Virus record (IMG/VR): IMGVR_UViG_3300031746_000164
Coordinates: 1-24,622 of that record
Reading direction: 5' to 3' (one strand)
From: a virus
DNA: 24,622 bases
Under the pieces are notes generated by a model that saw only the letters and a list, made by a program, of their open reading frames with translations, did no database searches and was not told the DNA's origin. A program made the translations under genes and the position numbers. This document shows, piece after piece, positions 5,960 through 12,625 of this stretch; the first letter of the stretch is position 1; every line of letters starts with the position of its first letter.

Positions 5960-6640
5960 CATACGCTTCCTAGACGTTAGCAGCGTAAATCCGCTGCAAG
6001 GCTAGGCGTGTGGTAACGTCTGGTCCCGTCGGCAGTATCGGCCGTGTCAATAATTAGACGAGCGTGGTTAACCGTCCCATGCCCAAAGAGCTCGGGCCGG
6101 ACTGACGCCGACGTGAGGTATCGTCCCTGTCTCAACTATCCAAGAAGGGAGCAGGGACGTTGGCTATCCATCCAAGAAGGAGCCATTGAGCCAAGATAAT
6201 CTTTCGGTCTTGACAGGACCGTCCTGTGGTGACAGGTAGAAAGGAACCAGGCTTCGCCAGCGAGAGCCTTCTGCCATCCATCCAAGAAGGGGTAGACGGC
6301 GCTCGGCAAGTGGACTGAGACTGCCATATCTCAAGCGGCGAGCAGCATGTGGAACCGTATCACCCGCGCAATCAACTAAACCAAAAGTCGCTGTAAGGCG
6401 GAGGCCACATTCCGTTCGTATGCGTGGAAACACTCTGTCCAGCGTGAGTGGCAACACCCTGCCCGCCAATGAGCGGGGAACGCGGAGAATGCGAATCATA
6501 TCAGGAATTGTCGGACCTTCCCCTTGCCAGCGACTGAGGAGGCCAGGGGTCACTCTACTATCGTGGCAGGTGGACATTTGTCTTTGGTTGTCACCCACTG
6601 CTGCGCTCTGGCTTCCTCAGTGGCTGGCAAGGACCAGCAA
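5960..6640 (+). ncRNA. Structured RNA region B, candidate large ornate ncRNA (~680 nt)
   Basis: These bases carry no credible gene but many perfect helices. AGACGTTA 5972-5979 pairs with TAACGTCT 6014-6021, enclosing GCAGCG/CGCTGC (5980-5985/5992-5997). CGTCGGC 6027-6033 pairs with GCCGACG 6107-6113, enclosing CGGCC/GGCCG (6039-6043/6095-6099) and GCGTGG/CCATGC (6062-6067/6077-6082). Three hairpins at 6122-6159, 6161-6185 and 6271-6295 show nearly the same 15-base loop. Others are ACAGGA/TCCTGT (6213-6227), TGAGA/TCTCA (6316-6333) inside GCTCG/CGAGC (6301-6305/6339-6343), and ATGTGG/CCACAT (6347-6352/6404-6409). The region ends in a long helix, 6522-6545 with 6609-6632. Size, multi-domain layout and phage setting recall the GOLLD and ROOL RNAs, but I cannot match it to either. 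No clear promoter is seen; it may be processed from a longer transcript. Confidence 0.75.
6122..6295 (+). repeat. Three hairpins with a shared 15-base loop
   Basis: The 11-mer ATCCAAGAAGG occurs at 6138-6148, 6170-6180 and 6280-6290. In each case the stem begins exactly at the edges of a 15-base loop: 6134-6148 (AACTATCCAAGAAGG), 6166-6180 and 6276-6290 (both ATCCATCCAAGAAGG). The stems differ: an 11-bp helix 6122-6133/6149-6159 with one bulge, TGGCT/AGCCA, and CTGCC/GGTAG. Conserved loops on unrelated stems point to a common partner, either a protein or a pairing RNA. Confidence 0.75.
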
Positions 6641-6663
6641 ATCAGATCAGACTGGAGGCAATC

Positions 6664-6909
6664 GTGATCCATAAGAGATTGAAGTCCATGGAGTGGTCGA
6701 GCTTGGCAGAAGAGATCCTGGTCACGGCTGAACCACTCATACCACTCGACAAAATCCCATTGGCGATCCGTTTCGCTGAGCAGGAACTTGTCATCAGTCT
6801 CAGGGAAGATGGGCGTCATAACCTGAAGGCTATCGTCCTGCCCTGCGACGTTCGCGCCGCTTTGGACGCCATGAACCTTCGGCCCTGGGGAACGGCATCG
6901 CAAGTCTGA
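6664..6909 (+). CDS. Small hypothetical protein (81 aa)
   Basis: The start is a GTG at 6664 with GGAGG 5 bases upstream, placed 31 bases after the end of the long helix of structured region B. The product is acidic to neutral and soluble, with a likely helix (SSLAEEILVTAEPLIPLDKIPLAIRFAEQ in the first half), then a strand-like AIVLPCDVRAALDAMNL. No known family is recognised. It ends 8 bases before the next gene, whose GGAG lies in the gap, so the two are probably co-translated. Confidence 0.6.
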   Translation: MIHKRLKSMEWSSLAEEILVTAEPLIPLDKIPLAIRFAEQELVISLREDGRHNLKAIVLPCDVRAALDAMNLRPWGTASQV

Positions 6910-6917
6910 GAGGAGAT

Positions 6918-7244
6918 ATGACGTTAATCAACTGCACGCCCCATGCTATAGTCCTGTGCGGGAGGCCGCTCCTAGCTAGTGGTGTGGTCTCTCGTGTGAC
7001 TGAGCACGCCAGTCACATAGATGACCTGGACTGGCTAGGCGGCACGGTACCGCTCGACGCGGTACTCTATGGCGAAGTGGTCGATTTGCCCGATCCTCGG
7101 CCATTCACCTACTACATCGTTTCTCGGCCAGTGGCAGAGGCTGTCCCGCATCGACTGGACGTGGTATTTCTTACGGACTTTGAGCGGGACGCTGGTGGCC
7201 AGGTAGTTGGAGCGCGTCGGTTGGGCAGGAAGCGGGTGGGCTAA
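6918..7244 (+). CDS. Conserved phage protein of the 'LTPHAI' type (108 aa)
   Basis: The start of the protein (MTLINCTPHAIVL) and a central YYIVSRPVAEA followed by VVFLTDFERDAGGQVVGARRL match a pattern I know from a widespread phage and bacterial protein family. Typical members read 'NLTPHAI ... YIVSRLVAEAL ... VVGVRGL'. The biochemical role of that family is not established. The protein is about the usual length (100-130 residues) and mostly beta-rich. AGGAG lies 6 bases before the ATG. It is followed by a 1-base gap to the GTG of the next small gene. Confidence 0.7.
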   Translation: MTLINCTPHAIVLCGRPLLASGVVSRVTEHASHIDDLDWLGGTVPLDAVLYGEVVDLPDPRPFTYYIVSRPVAEAVPHRLDVVFLTDFERDAGGQVVGARRLGRKRVG

Positions 7245-7245
7245 A

Positions 7246-7458
7246 GTGAAGCGATTTCCCAGACTACCGCGTGCCGACGACTTCCCTCCAGGTGCTTATG
7301 GTACGGACACCAACCGTCTCGTCCATATCTGGCCTGGGGCCAAGCAAGACAAGAAGCGCATCGTGATCCACTGGATGGACGGCCTAGACGCTGGTAAGCC
7401 TGTCTGGTGGGCCAAGAAAGACTTGGAGTTCTTACGTCCTATCGTGGAGGGGGCATGA
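7246..7458 (+). CDS. Small hypothetical protein (70 aa), beta-rich
   Basis: The GTG at 7246 lies one base after the upstream stop, and the frame ends in an ATGA overlap with the next gene. Its place in this tight series is the main support. Upstream TTG at 7207 in the same frame is possible, but it would overlap the previous gene more. The product has several Trp residues (HIWPGAKQDKKRIVIHWMDG ... PVWWAKKDLEFL) in a pattern of alternating strands, like a small SH3- or Tudor-like barrel, though this is only an impression. No family is assigned. Confidence 0.55.
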   Translation: MKRFPRLPRADDFPPGAYGTDTNRLVHIWPGAKQDKKRIVIHWMDGLDAGKPVWWAKKDLEFLRPIVEGA

Positions 7459-7991
7459 AAGTCAAGGTAGTCGGTGGTAGTCTTATGCAGCAGGCGCGCA
7501 TCAGGTACTACTGCGAACAGTTAGTGCCTACAGCATTCCGTAAGCGCAAACTGTTGGGCTTTCTTGAGCGCAAGGGGTTTTCCTTGCTCGCAACAAGCGG
7601 GTCCTGCAAGGGGCTCTTCTCACGTGAGGGCATCAAGGTCTACCGCAGCCATGAATTGGGCTGGCGCAACTACCGCGATAAGGATGGCAAGCGTGGGTTC
7701 TTCCGTGCTGACCAGGTCGCCATCCACGAACTGATGCACGGCGTCTGGAGTTTTGCGTTTGATGGTGGTATGAGGCAGTCTGTGTATGCCCTGCACGCTG
7801 TTGCAAACCCACGATATTTCAATTACCCCGACGCTGTACGCCATCCTTCAGAGTGGTTCTGTGACCAGTTCCCGCGTGCCTTCTTATTCAAGAAGACATG
7901 CGACCCGGCATTGGTACGTTTTCTCAGGGACTGGTACTTCAGCAGGTGCCTGCCTAACATCCGCTTGGAGCGGGATGAGGTAGGAAGATAG
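7455..7991 (+). CDS. Putative zinc metallopeptidase-like protein with HELMH motif (178 aa)
   Basis: The ATG at 7455 overlaps the previous stop (ATGA) and has GGAGGGGG just upstream. A longer version from TTG at 7407 is unlikely. Residues around 95-105 read VAIHELMHGVW, a clear HEXXH zinc-binding motif with hydrophobic neighbours, as in zincin peptidases. A downstream PSEWFCDQFPRAF (about 137) supplies an acidic residue that could be the third zinc ligand. This would fit a gluzincin-like arrangement. There is no signal peptide, so any activity would be inside the cell. The target is unknown; phage metalloproteases can cut host regulators or process virion proteins. A lone HEXXH can arise by chance, so confidence is moderate. 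Confidence 0.6.
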   Translation: MKVKVVGGSLMQQARIRYYCEQLVPTAFRKRKLLGFLERKGFSLLATSGSCKGLFSREGIKVYRSHELGWRNYRDKDGKRGFFRADQVAIHELMHGVWSFAFDGGMRQSVYALHAVANPRYFNYPDAVRHPSEWFCDQFPRAFLFKKTCDPALVRFLRDWYFSRCLPNIRLERDEVGR

Positions 7992-8002
7992 AGGAGGAAA
8001 TC

Positions 8003-9304
8003 ATGGCTGCAAAGTCAGCCCCGTATATCTGGAAGCAGTGCCCGTTCTGCCATAAGGACCTTCCGAAAGGACCCTTGCTGGAAGTGGTGGAGCCAAAGCC
8101 GATCATGCGCTATCCGCGCTTGCTGGCTACCACGCCTGAACAGGAACGGACGGTGAAGATCATCGAAACCAAGTGCCGTCAGTTCGCCTGTCCTGGCCGT
8201 ATCGTAAGCGTCCAGGCTGGCCCGATGGTCACGCAATACGACTTCAGCCCGGATCGCTTCACCCGCGTCCGGCAACTGAAGACCATGCACGAAGACCTTG
8301 CCATCGCTATCCCCGCTGAGGCCGTCACGGTGATGCGTATCCCTGGTCGCATCGCAATGGCCATCACGGTGCCTAATGTGGAGCGCAAGATCGTGTCGTT
8401 CAAAGAGTGCTTGCCCAACGTGGTGACGGTCCGCAACGAGCAGATCCTGCCGATCAACTTCGGTATGGACTCTGTCGGCAATCCTGTGGTCGAAGACCTT
8501 ACTCGTATGCCGCACCTGCTCGTCGCGGGCAGTACCGGCAGTGGCAAGTCTGTCCTGCTCAACAACATCATCCTCAGCCTACTCCATGTTCGTAACGCTA
8601 AGCAGATGAGGATGGTGGTGATCGACCCGAAGAGCGTCGAGTTATTCATGTACAAGGACGTTCCGCACCTGATGCGCCCGCCGGTATGCAGCGTCTTCGA
8701 CGCCCTGGGAGCAATGGATGACGTCCTTCAGCACGTCCGCAAGCGCATGGTCATGCTGGAGACCTTCAAGGCCAAGAACCTGGCCGAGTACAACGCGGTC
8801 ATGCCTGATGAGGAGCGTAAGCTGCCGTATATCGTTGTGGTCATTGACGAGATGGCCGACATCGTCTTGCAAGAGAAGAAAGCCTTCACGCAAGTGATGG
8901 CCCAGCTTTCCAGCCTGGCCCGCGCCTCGGGAGTCCACGTGATAGCGGCTACCCAGCGCCCGTCAGTAGACGTGCTGTCGGGCAAGATCAAAGTCAACTT
9001 CCCCGCTCGCGTCTGCTTCCGTGTCCCTGGTCATGCTGACAGTAAGACAGTGCTGGGCGTCGGCGCCCACGCTGAGCAGTTGATGGCGCGGGGCGATATG
9101 CTGTACTGCTCGCCAAACCTCCCTGGGTATCTGCGCCTTCACAGTCCGTTGGTTGAGAACTCCGACATCAACGAACAGCTTCTGCTGTCCTTGGAGTGCG
9201 GCCACTTCCTCCGTTGCCCAGCAGACGGTCCCCCGGCTGTACCGCAAGAGTCTGGTGCTCCGAAACTCGAACTCGTCGAGAGAAAGGAAAGGAAGGTGAT
9301 GTGA
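8003..9304 (+). CDS. FtsK/SpoIIIE-like DNA translocase, soluble form (433 aa)
   Basis: The protein follows the alpha and beta (motor) domains of FtsK. An alpha-domain-like part (GPMVTQYDFSPD ... DLAIAIPAEAVTVMRIPG) is followed by Walker A GSTGSGKS at 176-183, Walker B VVVIDEM at 279-284, and the very typical HVIAATQRPSVDV (312-324) and DSKTVLGVGAHAEQLMARGDMLY. It lacks the N-terminal membrane helices and shows no gamma DNA-reading domain. Two CXXC-like pairs near the N-terminus (Cys 13/16 and 58/63) may bind zinc. The start at 8003 has GAGGAGG. FtsK motors pump double-stranded DNA. A soluble phage copy might move, segregate or resolve phage DNA, but the role is inferred only from the family. 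Confidence 0.9.
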   Translation: MAAKSAPYIWKQCPFCHKDLPKGPLLEVVEPKPIMRYPRLLATTPEQERTVKIIETKCRQFACPGRIVSVQAGPMVTQYDFSPDRFTRVRQLKTMHEDLAIAIPAEAVTVMRIPGRIAMAITVPNVERKIVSFKECLPNVVTVRNEQILPINFGMDSVGNPVVEDLTRMPHLLVAGSTGSGKSVLLNNIILSLLHVRNAKQMRMVVIDPKSVELFMYKDVPHLMRPPVCSVFDALGAMDDVLQHVRKRMVMLETFKAKNLAEYNAVMPDEERKLPYIVVVIDEMADIVLQEKKAFTQVMAQLSSLARASGVHVIAATQRPSVDVLSGKIKVNFPARVCFRVPGHADSKTVLGVGAHAEQLMARGDMLYCSPNLPGYLRLHSPLVENSDINEQLLLSLECGHFLRCPADGPPAVPQESGAPKLELVERKERKVM

Positions 9305-9492
9305 TGCCGTTGTACAAGGAAATGCACCGCCGTCGTCGTATGAAGCTGCGGAGGGAATGGGAGTGGCTGAGGCACCTTCATTACCAAGGGGGCGAAGACG
9401 CTTCAGCCATATTGATCGAGCCAAATCAGTGGGCCGTGAAGAAGTGGGATGCTGCCATAGTAGCAGCAAGGCTGAAAGGAGTACCTGTATGA
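9304..9492 (+). CDS. Small basic hypothetical protein (62 aa)
   Basis: The ATG shares a base with the stop of the FtsK-like gene (TGATG). The frame ends in an ATGA overlap with the ligase gene, which places it firmly in the operon. AAGGAAGG lies upstream. The product starts with a strongly basic helix (HRRRRMKLRREWEWLRHLHY) and ends in a helix WAVKKWDAAIVAARLKG. It could bind nucleic acid. No family is recognised. Confidence 0.6.
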   Translation: MPLYKEMHRRRRMKLRREWEWLRHLHYQGGEDASAILIEPNQWAVKKWDAAIVAARLKGVPV

Positions 9493-10523
9493 CGGGCAAG
9501 GTCAGTACTGAGATCCGTGCCTTCCAGGTCCAACATACGTCCAACGGAGCGTACGATCCAGAGGCACTAGCCCTCATCGAACGCAATGATCTCCTGGTGG
9601 AAGAAAAGTACGATGGCAGCCTCTACGTTGCCAAGTTCTTCGGTAGCAACGTCCAATTCACGTCGCGTCGTGAGAGCAAGAAGACAGGATTACCCTGCGA
9701 CAAGACGGCCAACCTGCCGCATCTGAACCGCTGTCCTGTGTCACTGAACGGCACGGTGCTGCTGGGTGAGATACTTTCCCCAACGAGGGAATTTCATCAT
9801 GTGTCGGGCACGATGAACTCACTGCCAGCGAAGGCGATCGCTTCCCAGGAGGAGCGGGGCTGGCTCCAATACTACGTCTTTGATTGCCTGTGGTACGTGG
9901 GTGTTGACGCTCGCAGCGAACCTCTGACGGTGCGTCGTGAACTAGCAGAGCGTGTTATCCGCGTCTGGGGTGCATTCCAGGCATCCCGCCGTGATAGAGT
10001 GCATGGCCATGTTGGGTGCCCCAGCGATTGCATCCATATCTCTCCAGTCTTGCGTGGCAACTACGGGGAGTTGTTTCGCAAGGTCGTAGCGCGGGGCGGC
10101 GAGGGCCTGATGCTCAAGGATCCCGACGCGCCATATGGCAAGGGTGTGTTCAAAGTCAAGAAGGCCACGGATGTCTCCGCGTACATCACTGGCTACACGG
10201 AAGGCAAGGGCAAGTACGAAGGTCAGATCGGGGCCATCCGGTTCAGTGTGGGTGGAATCGATCCCATGGTGGCTGAACTCGAAATCGGGCAATGCAGTGG
10301 CATGGCCGACGTTACGCGGGGATATATTTCCAAGAACCGCCGGGCATGTCTCGGCAAGGTCATCGATGTCTGCTGCGAGCCGCCGGACAAGCCGAGTGCC
10401 TGGACGGGGCAGCGGCTCCGGCATCCCAGGTTCATTCGGTTCCGTGATGATCTTTCGCCTTTGCAATGTACGGTCAGCAAAGTGCGGGGCGATTTCATGA
10501 AGCTGACAAAGGTGGGCTCCTAA
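9489..10523 (+). CDS. ATP-dependent DNA ligase
   Basis: This 344-residue protein has the nucleotidyltransferase motifs in order. Motif I is EEKYDGS with the adenylated Lys at 40; motif Ia is SRRESK; motif III is LLGEI and YYVFDCLW; motif IV is GGEGLMLKDP; motif V is VFKVKK. An OB-fold-like C-terminal region follows (TGYTEGKGKYEGQIGAIRF ... RFIRFRDDL). It joins nicks using ATP and should act with the polymerase and helicase in replication or repair. The ATG at 9489 is in ATGA overlap with the gene before. The frame is open further upstream (9357), but that part lies inside the previous gene and shows no ligase motif. Confidence 0.92.
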   Translation: MTGKVSTEIRAFQVQHTSNGAYDPEALALIERNDLLVEEKYDGSLYVAKFFGSNVQFTSRRESKKTGLPCDKTANLPHLNRCPVSLNGTVLLGEILSPTREFHHVSGTMNSLPAKAIASQEERGWLQYYVFDCLWYVGVDARSEPLTVRRELAERVIRVWGAFQASRRDRVHGHVGCPSDCIHISPVLRGNYGELFRKVVARGGEGLMLKDPDAPYGKGVFKVKKATDVSAYITGYTEGKGKYEGQIGAIRFSVGGIDPMVAELEIGQCSGMADVTRGYISKNRRACLGKVIDVCCEPPDKPSAWTGQRLRHPRFIRFRDDLSPLQCTVSKVRGDFMKLTKVGS

Positions 10524-10548
10524 ATTCTTCCAGAGAGGAGAAAGTGAG

Positions 10549-10812
10549 ATGGGAAACATCAGAGGTTTTGGCACCAGTCTGCGCTCCATCCGCCGGGTCA
10601 TCGAGCGGCACAAGGGGTACCCGAATGCGCGCCAGCGCCGTTTCATGAAGCACAGGCAGGCCAAGGAGGAGGAGCAAGAGAAGCACGAGGCCCAGGTCCG
10701 CGACATGCGCCGTCACGCTGGCAACATCGGCCGTATCACTGCGAAGCAGCAGGGCGTCGTCCAGCGCGTCATGTCACGGATGTCGCGCTTCCTGAGAAAG
10801 GCCATCGGATGA
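10549..10812 (+). CDS. Small basic protein (87 aa)
   Basis: The ATG at 10549 has GAGAGGAG about 10 bases upstream. The product is very rich in Arg, Lys, Gln and Glu, with few hydrophobic residues. A central charged helix (MKHRQAKEEEQEKHEAQ, about 29-46) could form a coiled coil, and the rest is Arg-rich. This composition suggests a nucleic-acid-binding or scaffold-like small protein. No family is recognised. The stop overlaps the next ATG (ATGA). Confidence 0.6.
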   Translation: MGNIRGFGTSLRSIRRVIERHKGYPNARQRRFMKHRQAKEEEQEKHEAQVRDMRRHAGNIGRITAKQQGVVQRVMSRMSRFLRKAIG

Positions 10813-10985
10813 CGAATCCATTTCTGCCATCTGACTTTGAACCACCACCACAGAAGCCGGCATCGCAAGAAGAGGCTGACCGGCTGGACAACGAGGCGGA
10901 CGAAGACCATCAACAACCGACGTTCCACGGTCGGAAGAGCGAGATCATATATCGTCCGGCCTGGGCCGATGACAACGACCTGTAG
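10809..10985 (+). CDS. Small acidic protein (58 aa)
   Basis: The ATG lies in an ATGA overlap with the stop of the previous gene. The product begins MTNPFLPSDFEPPP and continues with an acidic, Pro/Asp/Glu-rich, probably disordered middle, then IIYRPAWADDNDL. The short C-terminal motif looks like an interaction tail. A charge opposite to that of the adjacent basic protein makes pairing between the two possible, which is an inference. No family is recognised. Confidence 0.5.
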   Translation: MTNPFLPSDFEPPPQKPASQEEADRLDNEADEDHQQPTFHGRKSEIIYRPAWADDNDL

Positions 10986-10999
10986 AAAGGAGAGAGCCA

Positions 11000-11170
11000 G
11001 TGAGTAAGAACAACCTGCACGCGATCGACCGTCGGGATAAAGATCCCGAAGAGAAGTGGGTGAAAGGTGAGTCCCATTTCTGCCAAGCCTGCAAAGCCTA
11101 CGTCACCAGTGCCGGTCCTTGCCCCGACCGAGCGAGGTTGTGGGACGGGGAGAAAGGAGCCAAGTCATGA
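11000..11170 (+). CDS. Small zinc-ribbon-like protein (56 aa)
   Basis: GTG start at 11000 with AAAGGAGAG upstream; the frame ends in an ATGA overlap with the next gene. The middle reads FCQACKAYVTSAGPCPDRA, a CXXC pair with a third Cys 10 residues on. This may bind zinc, though a fourth ligand is not obvious apart from a His just before the pair. The short length and regular operon placement support a real gene. Function unknown. Confidence 0.5.
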   Translation: MSKNNLHAIDRRDKDPEEKWVKGESHFCQACKAYVTSAGPCPDRARLWDGEKGAKS

Positions 11171-11508
11171 AGCGCGTCAGTTTCAGGGACTCGGCTAGGA
11201 AGACCTGGGTCCTCGACGAGTGCAACGTCCGCGAGGATGTGGCAGACATCATATCTGATAGCTGGGAACTCCGCGTCTTCAAAGTGACCAGCCCAGACAG
11301 CGGCAACGTCTATTGGGTGCAAGTCCTGAGAAGACGCGGAGTTCCCAAGGGCAAGAACGAAGAGTGGGATACCCCCGCCGTGTTCTGCAATTGTCCCCAT
11401 GGTCTGTTCATGGCCCCGTTGCAGGTGGTACTCTTTGGACCGTGTGGGTTGGATACCATCTGCAAGCACGCCAAGGTCGTCTGGGACTTTCTGAAGGGAG
11501 GGGGATAG
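11167..11508 (+). CDS. Putative SWIM zinc-finger protein (113 aa)
   Basis: The ATG at 11167 overlaps the previous stop and has AAAGGAG upstream. After an alpha/beta N-terminal part, residues about 75-105 contain CNC, a long spacer and CKH (FCNCPHG ... TICKHAKVVWDFL). This matches the CXC-Xn-CXH pattern of SWIM zinc fingers, which bind DNA or protein. The preceding strand-like segment (VFKVTSPDSGNVYWVQV) also fits a SWIM domain, whose finger usually follows a beta-hairpin. The partner is unknown. It ends directly before the HU-like gene. Confidence 0.6.
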   Translation: MKRVSFRDSARKTWVLDECNVREDVADIISDSWELRVFKVTSPDSGNVYWVQVLRRRGVPKGKNEEWDTPAVFCNCPHGLFMAPLQVVLFGPCGLDTICKHAKVVWDFLKGGG

Positions 11509-12219
11509 ATGGCATATCTCCAAGTCACGACCGCCACGCTCCCGCCGCTCAGCACTAAGGAGTCACGCCGTCGCTGCGTCCAGGCCCAGCGTGCTTACAG
11601 AGAGGGTCGCTCCCTGAAGCACCAGAAGCGTGCTGGCCTCAGCAAGGAAGACCTTCAGCAAGTCAACATATTTCGGGAGCTTGGCCTCGACTACACATGC
11701 CTGGCCCCCAAAGAACGGTATCCTGTCATTGCGAGAATGGTGGAAGGCCGCAGAGCAGACACGCTCTCACCCTCCGCGCTCAACTTCCTGCGTGACAACC
11801 TTGATGCCCACGCTACTTTCAGGGATGGCCGGCAGGTAATCACCTTCGCCCAAAGTGGCGAATCCAAAAGAAAGGGAATCAACGACATGAACTTAGTCAG
11901 TGAAGTGGTTAGTGCGTCCGGCGAAAGCCGGAAGGTTGTGAAGTCCGTCCTGGACAATCTCCAAGCGTACATCTGCGATCAACTGAAGGAAGAGCGCCGT
12001 GTCCGCATCCCTGGCCTTGGCATCCTGGCCCTCAAGTACAGTCCGCCTCGGGAGAAGCGCAAGGGCGTCAGCCCGTTCAGTGGGGAGCCGATGGTGTTTA
12101 AGGCGCGACCGGCCTCCAACAAACTGAAGTTCCGGGTCTGCAAGGAACTGAAGGACTTCTGCGCCGTCCTGCCCGCCGTCGCCCCGAAGAAAAAGAAGGC
12201 CAAGAAAACGGCCAAGTGA
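11509..12219 (+). CDS. HU/IHF-like DNA-binding protein with N-terminal extension and Lys-rich tail (236 aa)
   Basis: Residues about 125-225 fit the HU fold: helices MNLVSEVVSASGESRKVVKSVLDNL and AYICDQLKEERRV, the beta-strand RIPGLGILAL, a beta-arm region KGVSPFSGEPMVFKARPA, and the C-terminal helix NKLKFRVCKELKDF. HU is usually about 90 residues. Here there are about 115 extra N-terminal residues of unknown fold, with basic helices, and a histone-like Lys/Ala tail (APKKKKAKKTAK). The protein should bend and compact DNA, and the additions may bind other partners. The start at 11509 directly follows the previous stop. Confidence 0.8.
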   Translation: MAYLQVTTATLPPLSTKESRRRCVQAQRAYREGRSLKHQKRAGLSKEDLQQVNIFRELGLDYTCLAPKERYPVIARMVEGRRADTLSPSALNFLRDNLDAHATFRDGRQVITFAQSGESKRKGINDMNLVSEVVSASGESRKVVKSVLDNLQAYICDQLKEERRVRIPGLGILALKYSPPREKRKGVSPFSGEPMVFKARPASNKLKFRVCKELKDFCAVLPAVAPKKKKAKKTAK

Positions 12220-12250
12220 CCACGAGGTTCTGTAACGTCACGCTATAGCA

Positions 12251-12271
12251 CGGCCACGTATCTTGTGGCCG
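12251..12271 (+). terminator. Hairpin after HU-like gene (possible terminator)
   Basis: CGGCCAC (12251-12257) and GTGGCCG (12265-12271) form a perfect 7-bp GC-rich stem with a 7-base loop, 30 bases after the stop. No U-tract follows, so termination would be weak or factor-dependent. Confidence 0.45.
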
Positions 12272-12310
12272 TCCGCCGACTGACAGTTACAGGCGCGGTA
12301 TCCTGGCCCC

Positions 12311-12410
12311 CGGCAGGTGCCGCGCAGACCTCAGGACAGACGTTAGCCTCCACCCAGCGCCCGTCCACGCTGGTGTCGTCTTCTACGTCTGCCTGGGGTC
12401 TGCGAGGCAT
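12311..12410 (+). ncRNA. Structured RNA region C (compact long stem-loop)
   Basis: GCAGACCTCAGG (12324-12335) pairs with CCTGGGGTCTGC (12392-12403), with one G-U. After a single bulged A, CAGACGT (12337-12343) pairs with ACGTCTG (12385-12391). The apical part pairs CACCCAGCG (12351-12359) with CGCTGGTG (12368-12375) with one bulge. That is about 27 paired positions in 80 bases. A small stem CGGC/GCCG precedes it (12311-12322). The frame open across this part gives an implausible protein. It could be a small RNA or the leader of the gene at 12561. The ~340-base gap from 12220 to 12560 holds this structure, one hairpin and one doubtful small frame. Confidence 0.6.
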
Positions 12411-12415
12411 CTGTC

Positions 12416-12625
12416 ATGGTAATCGAGGCCACGATCCTAGCTTACGACACAGTCGCTCGACGGGGTGCGCGTGTCGGTCAAGGAGCTGCTATCTGCGCTC
12501 GGATCAAGGAAATACTTTGGAAGTGGTCTCAAGTGGAGCTAAAGACGACATGGAGACGACATGGACGAGAATCTGGAGAGGGCTTGGCGAGCCGAGCTAT
12601 ACCCTGGTCGCATAGTTGCATATGA
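12416..12625 (+). CDS. Doubtful small frame (69 aa)
   Basis: An ATG at 12416 follows GAGG (12404-12407) by 8 bases, just after the long stem-loop. The first ~45 residues (MVIEATILAYDTVARRG ... ICARIKEILWKW) look moderately protein-like. The last 22 overlap the start of the next, clearly better gene and look like read-through. It may be a real short gene, a degraded remnant, or chance. Confidence 0.25.
   Translation: MVIEATILAYDTVARRGARVGQGAAICARIKEILWKWSQVELKTTWRRHGRESGEGLASRAIPWSHSCI

Noticed and set aside
6210-6238. TTGACA at 6210 as a promoter -35 box
   Set aside because: No acceptable -10 sequence lies 16-18 bases downstream, and the element is within a paired region of structured region B.
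6420-6674. An 84-residue frame across structured region B
   Set aside because: Its sequence has no protein-like pattern, it lies on the long helix, and it runs out of frame into the better gene at 6664.
12465-12542. A 25-residue frame with protein-like sequence (SVKELLSALGSRKYFG)
   Set aside because: It is too short, lacks a ribosome binding site and begins with a GTG. It may be a remnant but cannot be supported.
12265-12615. A 116-residue frame starting at a GTG in a hairpin
   Set aside because: The start lies in the arm of the 12251-12271 hairpin without a ribosome binding site, the composition is Ser/Arg/Cys-rich and irregular, and it crosses structured region C.
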